Assembly (NCBI GenBank): GCA_902579395.1
Contig: CACHGK010000005.1
Location: 28,481 to 92,480 of the forward strand
Reading direction: 5' to 3'
DNA length: 64,000 nucleotides
Source of the DNA: an uncultured Alphaproteobacteria bacterium
GTDB taxonomy: Bacteria > Pseudomonadota > Alphaproteobacteria > Methylaequorales > Methylaequoraceae
The position numbers were made by a program, and so were the translations under genes. The notes under the pieces are model-generated. The model saw nothing but the letters and a program-made list of their open reading frames with translations. It was not told the origin of the DNA and did no database searches. Of this stretch, positions 49,665 to 59,928 are shown piece by piece. Positions within the stretch are counted from its first letter, which is position 1. Each line of letters starts with the position of its first letter.

Positions 49665-50036
49665 GTGAATAAAATTAAAGTTTTTAGCCAGCCTGAGATA
49701 GAAAGTTTTTTAAACAAAAATTTAGATGGATGGAGTTATGACGGTAAATGGATTAGAAAAACATACAAAACGCATAGCTGGAAGTCCACTTTGATGGTTA
49801 TCAACGCAGTAGGTCATCTAGCTGAGTCGGCATGGCATCACCCAGATATACAAGCATCTTATGCTTTTGTTGAGGTAAAGTTGATGAATCATTCAGAGAA
49901 AGGAATCACTCAATTAGATTTTGATTTGGCCAGGAAGATTGATGAGTTTATTTTGTGGAATCCAAGAAATGAGGAATCTCCTTTAGAGGGCACTCCTTCA
50001 GATCCTCGTTTTGCCTACATAAAATATAACAAGTAA
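49665..50036 (+). CDS. 4a-hydroxytetrahydrobiopterin dehydratase (PCD/DCoH) family
   Basis: GWSYDGKWIRKTY, AESAWHHPDIQASYAFVEVKLMNHSEKGIT. Confidence 0.9.
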   Translation: MNKIKVFSQPEIESFLNKNLDGWSYDGKWIRKTYKTHSWKSTLMVINAVGHLAESAWHHPDIQASYAFVEVKLMNHSEKGITQLDFDLARKIDEFILWNPRNEESPLEGTPSDPRFAYIKYNK

Positions 50037-51133
50037 TGAGACTAAATCTTGAAGATTTTTTTTGGTTTGGATCAACCGTTGAAAAAAACTTCGTTGATAC
50101 ATTAGAAAAAGATTATAAACTCAACTCTTCGCCACTTATTCGAGGAAAAAAAGCTTCTTTAAATGAGGTCATAAAAGAAATCAAAAAAATATTTAACAAT
50201 AGAACTTTGACTCATTTTGATGGGCTGAGTTGTGATCAGAAATCTTTAAATTCTATCTTTAATCTTGCAGAAAAAAATAGATCATCCCTTAACCATGCTG
50301 AGTCAGAGGAAATAAACAATTTTTATTCAGCTTTCCAAAAGTATGGAGGGTCATTGATTTCGTATAATGAGATTAAGAGAAGATCTGATTTGATTATATT
50401 TGTTGGAAGTTTTGATGATTTTCAGGTTAAGAGATTTGTGAATAAAATTGATTGGGATAAATCCAAAATTAACAATAATATATTTGTGATTGGTAAAAAA
50501 AAAATTGAATCATTGAAAAACAATTTGAAAGTAGAAAACTTATCAGATCTTGGTGGCCATATTCTTAATTGTTTCAAGAATGTTTCAAACAAGAAACAAT
50601 TCTCAAAATTACAAAAATCGATAATGTATTCAAAATATCCCGTGATAGTAATAAATTCAAAGACTGGTCTGATTTTTACAGAACATGTGTTAAGAGTTTT
50701 AGCATTAATAAATAATAATCTTAAGAAGGTTCGTTTATTTAGATTTAATGGATCAGATAATTCATCTGGTTTTGTCAATAGTTGTGTTACAAAAACTGGA
50801 TTTCCAAGTGCTGTTAGTTTTAATGATTGGGGAGTAACATATAATCCCACTGAGTATAATGCGAAAGAGCAAAAAAAAACAAAAAAAACACAGTTTTTCT
50901 TTTCAAATTTGAATCAAAATCTTAAGGTTGAAAAATTTAAGGAAAATATTTTCATAGGACATCCAAATTTGAAAAATAAAGAAGATTTTGATATTTATGT
51001 ACCAGTAAAAACGCCAGGGATAGATGTAGATGGGATAGTTGTACGATCAGATGGTGCTGGTGTTCTGAAGCTAGGAAAAAAAATTAATTCAAATTATATA
51101 GAACTAAACCAATTAATTAATCAATTGATGTAA
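50036..51133 (+). CDS. fhcB: formyltransferase/hydrolase complex subunit B (FwdB-like)
   Basis: FDGLSCDQKS region, IFIGHPNLKN, IYVPVKTPGIDVDGIVVRSDGAGVLKL; followed by fhcD. Confidence 0.85.
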   Translation: MRLNLEDFFWFGSTVEKNFVDTLEKDYKLNSSPLIRGKKASLNEVIKEIKKIFNNRTLTHFDGLSCDQKSLNSIFNLAEKNRSSLNHAESEEINNFYSAFQKYGGSLISYNEIKRRSDLIIFVGSFDDFQVKRFVNKIDWDKSKINNNIFVIGKKKIESLKNNLKVENLSDLGGHILNCFKNVSNKKQFSKLQKSIMYSKYPVIVINSKTGLIFTEHVLRVLALINNNLKKVRLFRFNGSDNSSGFVNSCVTKTGFPSAVSFNDWGVTYNPTEYNAKEQKKTKKTQFFFSNLNQNLKVEKFKENIFIGHPNLKNKEDFDIYVPVKTPGIDVDGIVVRSDGAGVLKLGKKINSNYIELNQLINQLM

Positions 51134-51134
51134 A

Positions 51135-52019
51135 ATGATTGATATTGAAGACACATTTGCAGAGGCTTTTCCGATGAAAGCATCAAGATTAATCATTACA
51201 GCTTTTAATAAAAAATGGGCTAAGAAAGCAGCTGAATCTTTTTGTGGATTTGCAACCTCAGTAATTGCATGTGGTTGTGAGGCAGGGATTGAAATCGATC
51301 TGCCTTCAAGTCAAACGCCAGATGGTAGGCCGGGAGTATCAGTTTTAGTTTTTGCTGTTTCCTCAAAAGAATTAGAAAAGCAACTTGTGAATAGAGCTGG
51401 TCAATGTGTTATGACAACACCTACTACTGCTATTTTTTCTGGTAATACAAGTGAAGATAAAATCCCACTTGGTAATGCTTTGAGATATTTTGGAGATGGT
51501 TTTCAAATCTCAAAAAGTCTAGGTGATAGAAGGTATTGGAGAATTCCAGTTATGGATGGTGAATTTATATGTGAAGATTTTGCTTATAAAATGAAAGGTA
51601 TAGGAGGTGGAAATTTTTTGATTCTAGGCGAGAATACAGAGTGTGTTTTGGGAGCAGCTGAAATTGCAGTTAAAAAAATGAACAAATTAAAAAACGTAAT
51701 TTTACCATTTCCTGGAGGAATTGTAAGATCTGGTTCCAAAGTTGGTTCTAAATATAAAAATCTTATAGCCTCTACAAACTTTGAATATTGCCCGAGTTTA
51801 AAGGGCGTTGTTAAATCAAAACTAGATAATAATACGAGATGTGTTTTAGAGATTGTGATTGATGGTATAAACGAAGAAGATATTTCTTCAGCAATGAGGC
51901 ATGGGATTTTGGAGATTATAAATTCAAAAGGGCTTAAAGGTGTAAGTAGAATTTCAGCCGGAAACTATGGAGGTAAGTTAGGCCCTCATTTATTCAAACT
52001 TAAGTCTGTAATTTCATGA
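51135..52019 (+). CDS. fhcD: formylmethanofuran:H4MPT formyltransferase
   Basis: DTFAEAFPMKASRLIITA, AESFCGFATSVIACGCEAGIE, ISAGNYGGKLG. Confidence 0.95.
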   Translation: MIDIEDTFAEAFPMKASRLIITAFNKKWAKKAAESFCGFATSVIACGCEAGIEIDLPSSQTPDGRPGVSVLVFAVSSKELEKQLVNRAGQCVMTTPTTAIFSGNTSEDKIPLGNALRYFGDGFQISKSLGDRRYWRIPVMDGEFICEDFAYKMKGIGGGNFLILGENTECVLGAAEIAVKKMNKLKNVILPFPGGIVRSGSKVGSKYKNLIASTNFEYCPSLKGVVKSKLDNNTRCVLEIVIDGINEEDISSAMRHGILEIINSKGLKGVSRISAGNYGGKLGPHLFKLKSVIS

Positions 52020-52831
52020 ATAGAATAACAATTAAATTAAAGAGAAATATAGATTCAGAATTGGATCTTAGAAATATCAGTAAAATTGATTTTGAAAATA
52101 ATTTGACTCAGATATCAAAAATTAAATTGCTTTTTCAGAATCGTGAAATAAATCTTGGCAAATTATTTAATTTAAAGATTAAAAAGATAAATGGAAAGAA
52201 TAATGAATTAATTGTTTTAAATTTAAATCAAAATTGCAACTATTTAGGCTGGAAGTGGAAAAAAGATATTTTAAAAGTTAATTCTAACGTTGGATCATTC
52301 CTTGGAGCTAAAATGAGTGGAGGGGAAATACATGTAAACGGTTCTGTTAAGAACTTTACAGGCTCTCAAATGACAAATGGAAAGATTTTAATAAAATCAA
52401 ATTCATTGGATTTTGTTGGCTCTTCTTTGCCCGGAAATAAAACAGGAATGTCAGGTGGTGTCATAATTATTAACGGAAATACAAGAGATTATTTAGGATT
52501 AAACATGAGAAAAGGGTTAATTTTTGTTGCGGGTAGTTCTAGAAATTATTGTTGTAACAACATGATAGCTGGAACTGTAATTATTAAAAATGGTATAGGA
52601 AAATTTTTTGGAATTGGCATGAGAAGAGGAACAGTATTTTCACATAAAAAAGTCTCAGTTGGAGATTTTTTTATTGAGAGTAATGAACTTCATCCTATTT
52701 TTTTTAATTTACTCTATAATTTTCTTTATAAAAATTATGGCTTGAAAGTTTTCAATAAAAATAAAATTTTCAGAAGGTTTTTTGGTGATAAGAATGTCGA
52801 TGGGGTTGGGGAGCTATTAATCACCAAATAG
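52016..52831 (+). CDS. fhcC: formyltransferase/hydrolase complex subunit C (FwdC-like)
   Basis: GXMXXG repeat region: GAKMSGGEIHVNGSV, GSQMTNGKILI, GLNMRKGLIFVAG. Confidence 0.92.
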   Translation: MNRITIKLKRNIDSELDLRNISKIDFENNLTQISKIKLLFQNREINLGKLFNLKIKKINGKNNELIVLNLNQNCNYLGWKWKKDILKVNSNVGSFLGAKMSGGEIHVNGSVKNFTGSQMTNGKILIKSNSLDFVGSSLPGNKTGMSGGVIIINGNTRDYLGLNMRKGLIFVAGSSRNYCCNNMIAGTVIIKNGIGKFFGIGMRRGTVFSHKKVSVGDFFIESNELHPIFFNLLYNFLYKNYGLKVFNKNKIFRRFFGDKNVDGVGELLITK

Positions 52832-52901
52832 TAAATTATAAATTATCAAAAATAATAAAATCGAACATTGTAAAAAAATTATAATTAATCAATTAAAGAA
52901 T

Positions 52902-53887
52902 ATGAATAAGAAAATTTTAGTTACCGGAGCAAATGGATTTCTAGGTTCAGCAATTACGAAGATTGCGCTGAAAAAAAAATATAAAGTAAGTGTTTTAGTC
53001 AGAGAAAAGGCCGACTTAAAAAATTTAGAACAAATTCAATCTAGCATTCAAATATATCGAGGAGATTTAAGAGAAATTGAAAGCTTTAGATACCCGATTT
53101 TAAAATCTGATATCATTTTTCACGTTGCAGCAGATTATAGATTATGGGCACGAAAGCCTAAAGAGTTGTATGACTCAAATGTAAGAGGCACAGAAAATGT
53201 ATGTTCCCTTGTAAGCGAACTCAACAAGAAATTAATTTATACTTCAAGTGTTGCAACTCTTGGATTGTCAGAGGGAAAAGAATCTAATGAGGATACATAT
53301 GTTAACTTTAAGAACATGGTTGGTGACTATAAAAAGTCTAAATATTTGGCTGAAAGAATTGTTCTTAAATTTGTAAAGAAAAAAAAACTTAAAGCTATAA
53401 TTGTAAATCCGTCAACGCCAATTGGTCCGGGCGATATCAAACCAACGCCCACTGGAAAAATTATACTGGATGTTTTAAGAGGAAAAATGCCTGCATACGT
53501 GGATACAGGGCTTAACCTGGTACATGTTGATGATGTTGCGGAAGGACATTTTTAGCTCTCAAATATGCAAAATACGGTGAAAAATACATTTTAGGTGGAG
53601 AAAATTTAGATTTTAAGGATTTTCTAGATTACATCTCAGAATATGGATCTGTAGCAAAAGTAAAGGTAAAAATTAATCCAAAAATTCTTTTTCCATTAGC
53701 TTATATAAACGATTTCATTTTTAGATTTTTAATTAATAGAACTCCATCTTTAACTGTTGACGGATTAAAGATGTCTACCAAGAAGATGTTTTTTTCATCT
53801 GATAAGGCAAAAAAGAAACTTCGTTATAGACCTAGATCAGTTAAAAATGCTATAAAAGACTCTGTATTATGGTTTAAAAAATTTTAA
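52902..53887 (+). pseudogene. hpnA: hopanoid-associated NAD-dependent epimerase HpnA, frameshifted in T-run at 53549-53553
   Basis: VTGANGFLGSAI...HVDDVAEGHF* then in another frame LALKYAKYGEKYILGGENLDFKDFLDYI...VLWFKKF*; adding one T restores one ORF. Confidence 0.88.
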
Positions 53888-53896
53888 GATATTAAT

Positions 53897-54865
53897 ATGG
53901 ATGATATAAATAAAGAACTCAGACCTTTAAAAGTTTTTTTAGCACAACCAAGAGGTTTTTGTGCAGGTGTTGAAAGGGCTATAGAGATTGTAGAAAGAGC
54001 CCTAAAAATATATGGTCCTCCGGTATATGTTAGACACGAGATAGTTCACAATAAAAGAGTTGTTAATAATCTTAGTTCTAAAGGCGCAATATTCGTTCAA
54101 GAGCTTGATCAAATACCACCAGGTGCAGTAACAATTTTTAGTGCACACGGAGTTGCACAGAAAATTGAAGATACAGCGAAAAATAGAAAGCTTCCTATAT
54201 TAGATGCAACATGTCCTCTTGTTGCTAAAGTTCATAGAGAAGGTCAAAGATATTCATCTAAAGGATATGAGGTTATTTTAATTGGACATGAGGGTCATCC
54301 AGAGGTGGAGGGAACAATGGGAAGAATTTCTGGAGATGTTTATTTGGTATCTAATACCGATGATGTATTTAAATTAAAAGTAAGGAACCCAAAAAAGTTG
54401 TCGTATATAAGTCAAACAACACTGTCAGTTGACGATACAAAAGTAGTAATAGAAGCCTTAAAAAAAAGATTCCCTGAGATTGAAGGCCCTGACGTTAAAG
54501 ATATTTGTTATGCCACTCAGAACAGACAATCAGCTGTTAGAGATCTTGTTAATCATGTAGACTTAATCCTTGTTGTAGGTGCAAAAAATAGTTCTAATTC
54601 AAACAGACTTCGTGATCTCGGAGAAGAATCCGGAGTTGACACTTATCTCATAGAGACAGCTGACGATCTTGATAGAAAATGGTTTGATAACGTAGAGTCG
54701 ATTGGCATTTCTTCTGGCGCATCAACTCCAGATGAACTTGTTAAAGAGGTAATAAAAAGGATTTCATCTTTTAGAGAAATAAAAATAGAAAAGAGGCCAG
54801 GAATTGAAGAAAATATTGTTTTCAAACTTCCTAAAGAGCTTACTAATATAGAAGCCATAAATTAG
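53897..54865 (+). CDS. ispH: 4-hydroxy-3-methylbut-2-enyl diphosphate reductase
   Basis: AQPRGFCAGVERAIEIVE, DATCPLVAKVH, ISSGASTPDELV. Confidence 0.97.
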   Translation: MDDINKELRPLKVFLAQPRGFCAGVERAIEIVERALKIYGPPVYVRHEIVHNKRVVNNLSSKGAIFVQELDQIPPGAVTIFSAHGVAQKIEDTAKNRKLPILDATCPLVAKVHREGQRYSSKGYEVILIGHEGHPEVEGTMGRISGDVYLVSNTDDVFKLKVRNPKKLSYISQTTLSVDDTKVVIEALKKRFPEIEGPDVKDICYATQNRQSAVRDLVNHVDLILVVGAKNSSNSNRLRDLGEESGVDTYLIETADDLDRKWFDNVESIGISSGASTPDELVKEVIKRISSFREIKIEKRPGIEENIVFKLPKELTNIEAIN

Positions 54866-54903
54866 CCTTTACATTTTAATTGCAATAATTTAAAAATAAA
54901 CTT

Positions 54904-56097
54904 ATGGGAATACCTTTAATACAGCAGCTAAGAGTAGGTTCTTACATACTCAAACAAAAAATTCTTGGGAGATCAAAATATCCACTTGTTTTGATGCTAG
55001 AACCTCTTTTCAGATGTAACCTTGCATGCGCTGGATGTGGCAAAATTGATTATCCTAAAGAGATTTTAAACCAAAGGCTTTCTACCCAGGAATGTATTGA
55101 TTCTGTTGAAGAATGTGGAGCGCCTATAGTTTCTATTCCTGGAGGTGAGCCACTAATTCACAGAGAGATGCCAGAAATTGTTAGAGAACTTATTAAAAGG
55201 AAAAAGTTTGTATATCTTTGCACCAATGCTGTTTTAATGGAAAAAAAACTTTATGATTACAAACCCAGTTCATATTTTACATGGTCAGTTCATCTGGACG
55301 GTTTGAAAGATGAACATGACAAAGCAGTTTGTCAAGATGGAGTATTTGATAGATGCGTATCTGCCATTAGAAAGGCCAAATCATTAGGCTTTAGATGTAA
55401 TGTGAATTGCACAATTTTTGATACAGCTGAAGAAGATAGGTTAAAAAATTTTCTTAACTACGTCACAGACGAATTAAAAGTTGATGGTATTACCATCTCA
55501 CCTGGTTTCGCTTACGAAAGGGCACCTGATCAGGAACATTTTATAAAAAGATCTAATACCAAAAATTTCTTCAGAAAAGTCTTCAAATCACGAGATTTTA
55601 AAAAGTGGGATTTCAGTCATTCAGGTCTATATCTTGATTTTCTTGCTGGAAACCAGTCATATAAGTGTACTCCTTGGGGAAATCCAACAAGAAATATTTT
55701 TGGTTGGCAAAAACCCTGTTATCTTCTTGGAGAAGGTTATGTAAAAACTTTTAATGAACTTATGAATGATACTGAGTGGGATAAATATGGTACTGGAAAC
55801 TATGACAAATGTTCAGACTGCATGGCGCACTGCGGTTACGAAGCATCAGCTGTAAAAGATGTTTTTACTAATCCACTTAAAGCAGTATCAGTTGCATTAA
55901 AGGGACCAAAAACAGAGGGAGCAATGGCCGAAGAGATTGATATAAGTAAATCAAGGGATCCTGACTTTTTTCATGATGCTCATGTAAGTGAAATGATGAA
56001 GAAACTGCATGCTCAAAAGCAAAACAAAACAAATAACTCACCTATTCCATCCGCTGGTGCAGCTATTAATCCAAAAAGTGATTTAGGAAAAAAATAA
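54904..56097 (+). CDS. hpnH: hopanoid biosynthesis radical SAM protein HpnH
   Basis: LEPLFRCNLACAGCGKIDYP; WGNPTRNIFGWQKPCYLLGEGY. Confidence 0.97.
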   Translation: MGIPLIQQLRVGSYILKQKILGRSKYPLVLMLEPLFRCNLACAGCGKIDYPKEILNQRLSTQECIDSVEECGAPIVSIPGGEPLIHREMPEIVRELIKRKKFVYLCTNAVLMEKKLYDYKPSSYFTWSVHLDGLKDEHDKAVCQDGVFDRCVSAIRKAKSLGFRCNVNCTIFDTAEEDRLKNFLNYVTDELKVDGITISPGFAYERAPDQEHFIKRSNTKNFFRKVFKSRDFKKWDFSHSGLYLDFLAGNQSYKCTPWGNPTRNIFGWQKPCYLLGEGYVKTFNELMNDTEWDKYGTGNYDKCSDCMAHCGYEASAVKDVFTNPLKAVSVALKGPKTEGAMAEEIDISKSRDPDFFHDAHVSEMMKKLHAQKQNKTNNSPIPSAGAAINPKSDLGKK

Positions 56098-56113
56098 AAC
56101 AGTTAAATTTTTA

Positions 56114-56785
56114 TCATAAGTTATTAACTAACCTCTCAAGAACTTTTCTACTTTTAAGAAATTTTGTATTTAATATCAGAAGGTCAGATATAGTTGATGG
56201 ATTTAGTGCCAACTTTCTCAAAAAAGTTACTATTTTAAGATCTCCATCTGCATTAACACATTCTTTTATAAAAAAAGGTATATCAAAAGAAAGATCATCA
56301 AAAATAACTTTTATAGATATCATTGGAATTTTTACTTTAAGGAGTTCTTTTTTAATATAAAAAGCTTCCATATCAATTACTGAGATTGATTTAAATTTTT
56401 TTACAAGATTTAATTTTTCTTTCTTATCAGATATAATTTTATTAACGGTAAGTAGATTGCCTTTGAAAAATTTGGATTTTTTTTCTAAATTTTTCACCAA
56501 GTCCTTTTCAATTTTTAAAATTGAAACTTTTTCTTTTTTTTCATTAAAAATTTGATCTATAAATACAATATCACCATTTTTTAAATTTTTAGAGATTGAA
56601 CCAGCAAACCCAAAATTAATTACAATGTCTACTCCGAATTTTATTAATTCTTGAGTTGCATTTTTTGATGCTTTCCCATAACCACAAACACAAACTATAT
56701 TATTGTTTTTGCATGAAACTAGTTTCATCTCTCTCTTCAATCCAAAAATAAAACCAATCTTTTTAAATTTTTTTTTAAGTTCCAT
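56114..56785 (-). CDS. hpnG: HpnG-like phosphorylase
   Basis: NFGFAGSISKNLKNGDIVFID; VIDMEAFYI; adjacent to shc. Confidence 0.83.
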   Translation of the reverse strand: MELKKKFKKIGFIFGLKREMKLVSCKNNNIVCVCGYGKASKNATQELIKFGVDIVINFGFAGSISKNLKNGDIVFIDQIFNEKKEKVSILKIEKDLVKNLEKKSKFFKGNLLTVNKIISDKKEKLNLVKKFKSISVIDMEAFYIKKELLKVKIPMISIKVIFDDLSFDIPFFIKECVNADGDLKIVTFLRKLALNPSTISDLLILNTKFLKSRKVLERLVNNL

Positions 56786-58685
56786 AATTTGGAAAAATCG
56801 AATTCTTTTTTAACTGATTTTTTATTTTTGAAATTGCAAGTAGAGGGAAATATTCAGCATAACCATGATATTTTAAATAGAAAACCTTTGGAAATCCAAC
56901 TGCTGTAAAGTATTTTTCTTCAAATTTAGAATCTTTTTTTGTAAGAAACTTCAAGCCTCTCTCAACTTCTATACTATCAATTTTACCAGCAGCTATAAGA
57001 CCCATTAACGCCCAAGCTGTTTGAGATGGTGTGCTTTTTTTATTTAAATTTTCATAACCCTTATAATATGATTTCCCATCCTCACCCCATCCTCCGTCTT
57101 TTCTCTGCATATTTACTAAATAGGTAATAGCTTTATTCATGACTTTATTTTTATTTTTGAAATCAACTAAATTTAAAGCAGAAAGAACTGACCATGTTCC
57201 ATATATGTAATTAGTTCCCCATCTTCCATACCAACTCCCATCTTTTTCTTGTTCTGAAACCAAAAATTTTACAGCTTTATTAATTGAAACGAAATCTTTT
57301 GGATCATTTAGTTGTTTAAGAAAACTCAAACATCTTGCTGAAACATCTGCTGTTGGAGGGTCAAGAAGGGCTCCATGGTCCGCAAAAGGGATAGAATTAA
57401 GAGCGTAATTTTGATTATCAATGTCAAATGCACCCCATCCACCATTTTTTGATTGCATAGATATTATCCATTTTCTGGTTCTTTGTATTGCCAGCGCAAC
57501 AGACTTATTATTTTTTGTTCTATTATATCTATCAAGAAACATTCCCACTAATGCCGTATCATCAACATCAGGATAATGAGGATTATTAAATTGAAAAGCC
57601 CATCCACCAGCTTTTACATCTTTTTTATTGAATGCCCAGTCTCCTTTTAGTTTTATTTCCTTTTTTAGAAACCAATTTACAAGGTCATCAACATTATTGT
57701 TATTTTCGAGTTTTACCAACCCCATCCATCCAGTATCCCAAACTGGAGAGAAGCATGGTTGACAATATGCATAGTTTTTCTTCTCAATAATTAATCTATC
57801 GATGGCTTTTCTTGCAATTTTGATTTCATCAATATATCTAACTTTATCTACAGTATTAAAGGCTATTAGGGAGTTTGCCATAGCTGGAAATATTCCACCC
57901 AAACCATCCTCGCCATTTAATCTTTCAAGAGTCCACCTTAAAGCCATGTTTTCACAAATTTTCTTATATTTTTGTGAGAAAAGAGGAAAAACTTTCCTTG
58001 CTATTCCGTCTAAGAAAATAAAAAATTTAGAAAGAGTTTTGTTTTTAGAGACCAGGTTTAATTTTCTTTTTTGGTTTTCTTGATTTAAAAATAATTCTGA
58101 TATTGAAATTTTGTTTGGATTTGAGGCAATTGGTTTCCTATTCATTATTACAAGAAGAGGCACTAAAACTGTTCTAGACCAATATGAAATTTTATAAATG
58201 TTAAAAGGAAACCAATATGGAAACTTCATTATTTCTATTGGCATGAATGGAATAGAATCCCATGAAATTTGTCCAAAAAGTGCAAGAGAAATTTTTGTAA
58301 ATACATTTACCTTTTCAGCTCCCCCTAAATCAATTATACATTTCTTTGCCTTAATCATTGGTTTAGATTTTTCATTCATACCTGATAGTTTTAGAGCATA
58401 ATAAGCTTTAACTGTTGCACTTAGATCTGTTTCTCCGTCAAAAAAGAGCGGCCACCCTCCGCTTTGATTTTGTTTGTTTAAAAGATAAGTACTTATTTTA
58501 TCTTGGAGCTTTAAATTTATTTCCCCTAAATAGTGCATTAATAAAATATACTCTGAAGAGATTGTAGAATCTGCTTCAAGTTCATAAACATAACAACCTT
58601 CTTTTAATTTTTTCGATTCTTGATTCTCAAGAAGTTTTCTAAATTGTTTCTCGCTAGAGTTTAAGATGCTTTTTAGATTATTCAT
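56775..58685 (-). CDS. shc: squalene-hopene cyclase
   Basis: QW repeats; catalytic DVDDTA; QNQSGGWPLFFDGETDLSATVKAYYALKL. Confidence 0.97.
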   Translation of the reverse strand: MNNLKSILNSSEKQFRKLLENQESKKLKEGCYVYELEADSTISSEYILLMHYLGEINLKLQDKISTYLLNKQNQSGGWPLFFDGETDLSATVKAYYALKLSGMNEKSKPMIKAKKCIIDLGGAEKVNVFTKISLALFGQISWDSIPFMPIEIMKFPYWFPFNIYKISYWSRTVLVPLLVIMNRKPIASNPNKISISELFLNQENQKRKLNLVSKNKTLSKFFIFLDGIARKVFPLFSQKYKKICENMALRWTLERLNGEDGLGGIFPAMANSLIAFNTVDKVRYIDEIKIARKAIDRLIIEKKNYAYCQPCFSPVWDTGWMGLVKLENNNNVDDLVNWFLKKEIKLKGDWAFNKKDVKAGGWAFQFNNPHYPDVDDTALVGMFLDRYNRTKNNKSVALAIQRTRKWIISMQSKNGGWGAFDIDNQNYALNSIPFADHGALLDPPTADVSARCLSFLKQLNDPKDFVSINKAVKFLVSEQEKDGSWYGRWGTNYIYGTWSVLSALNLVDFKNKNKVMNKAITYLVNMQRKDGGWGEDGKSYYKGYENLNKKSTPSQTAWALMGLIAAGKIDSIEVERGLKFLTKKDSKFEEKYFTAVGFPKVFYLKYHGYAEYFPLLAISKIKNQLKKNSIFPNYGT

Positions 58686-58692
58686 TTTAGAT

Positions 58693-59925
58693 CTAGTTCA
58701 ATAAGCACTGTTTCCCAGATAATATAGAACCCTCAATAGTACAAGGGAGTTCACTTTGGGTCCAATCGCCAGATATTTTTAGATTCTTTGGGAGTCCAGT
58801 CAATCCTTTAACAATCTTAAAGTTGCTTGGGGATTGAACAACAGTTGCCTTTTTTTCTTTTACAACCTGAAACTCTGGTACCGGAATATCAATTTTCATA
58901 TAACTACAAATTTCTTTCCATATAATATTAGCGATTTTCTCTGAGTCAAAATTATTATAGGAATTTGCATTACTGATAGTTACGGACATATGGTCCTTTT
59001 TGAAAAAAAGCCAGTGTGAATTTGTATTAATAAAGCCAATAATTTTTTTTGAAAAACGCTCATTTAAAGATTCAGGCATATTAAAGTGAACATTTACAAT
59101 TGAGTTATATTCTGTTGGTACCTCAATACTTGGAAATAATTTCTTAAGGTTTGAGGGAGGGACCGCCATAATCACTAAATCTTCTTTATTAATTTTAATT
59201 TTTATATCATCGAAATGCATAGTAGAAACATAATTATCTAAAATATCAAATTTTTTAAGTCTTTTTTTTAGTTTTATGTCACAACCTTTTTTCTCTAAGA
59301 AATTAACGCATGGATTAATTATCGTGTCATTCCAATTCTTTTTTGGTTGGTAAATATTACAATATTTATGTCCTTTGAAAATAGTTTTTTTTAAGACATT
59401 TGACAAAACTTTTGCAGATGCATAATCACTCGAGGTATTCATTACGCCCAATGTTAAAGGATCCCAGAATGTTTGAAATATTTTTGAGTTTCCAACTAAC
59501 TCCGCTACTGTTTTTTTTCTGTTCACGTACAAAAATTTTAAAATTGATAGATAATGAAATAAACTAGTTTGCGGGATTAAGTTCTTATCTCCTCTCAACA
59601 TTTGTAGAATATCAATTCTGCTTAGATCAAGATTCCAATACAATTTTTTTTTTAAATCAAAAAAATCTAAATTTGGAGGTAATGTTTCAATTTTATTAAC
59701 TGAATCAACAATCTTACATAGCTCATAAAAGTTTTCATTAGCTGAGAACACTAGATGATTTCCATTGTCTATTTCTATACCTAATTTCTTTTCGAAAAAA
59801 GATCTACATCTTCCACCAATTAAATTTGAGGATTCAAATAATTTAACATTAAACTTTTTCACTATAGCGTGAATCGAGGCTGATAGCCCAGACAATCCAG
59901 CACCAACAATATAGATATTTCTCAA
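58693..59925 (-). CDS. hpnE: hydroxysqualene dehydroxylase HpnE
   Basis: FAD-binding IVGAGLSGLSASIHA; GGRCRSFFEKKLGIEIDNGNHLVFSA. Confidence 0.93.
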   Translation of the reverse strand: MRNIYIVGAGLSGLSASIHAIVKKFNVKLFESSNLIGGRCRSFFEKKLGIEIDNGNHLVFSANENFYELCKIVDSVNKIETLPPNLDFFDLKKKLYWNLDLSRIDILQMLRGDKNLIPQTSLFHYLSILKFLYVNRKKTVAELVGNSKIFQTFWDPLTLGVMNTSSDYASAKVLSNVLKKTIFKGHKYCNIYQPKKNWNDTIINPCVNFLEKKGCDIKLKKRLKKFDILDNYVSTMHFDDIKIKINKEDLVIMAVPPSNLKKLFPSIEVPTEYNSIVNVHFNMPESLNERFSKKIIGFINTNSHWLFFKKDHMSVTISNANSYNNFDSEKIANIIWKEICSYMKIDIPVPEFQVVKEKKATVVQSPSNFKIVKGLTGLPKNLKISGDWTQSELPCTIEGSILSGKQCLLN

Positions 59926-59928
59926 AAC

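Noticed and set aside
50422-50850. 142-aa minus-strand ORF
   Set aside because: Antisense to fhcB; no SD or domain support
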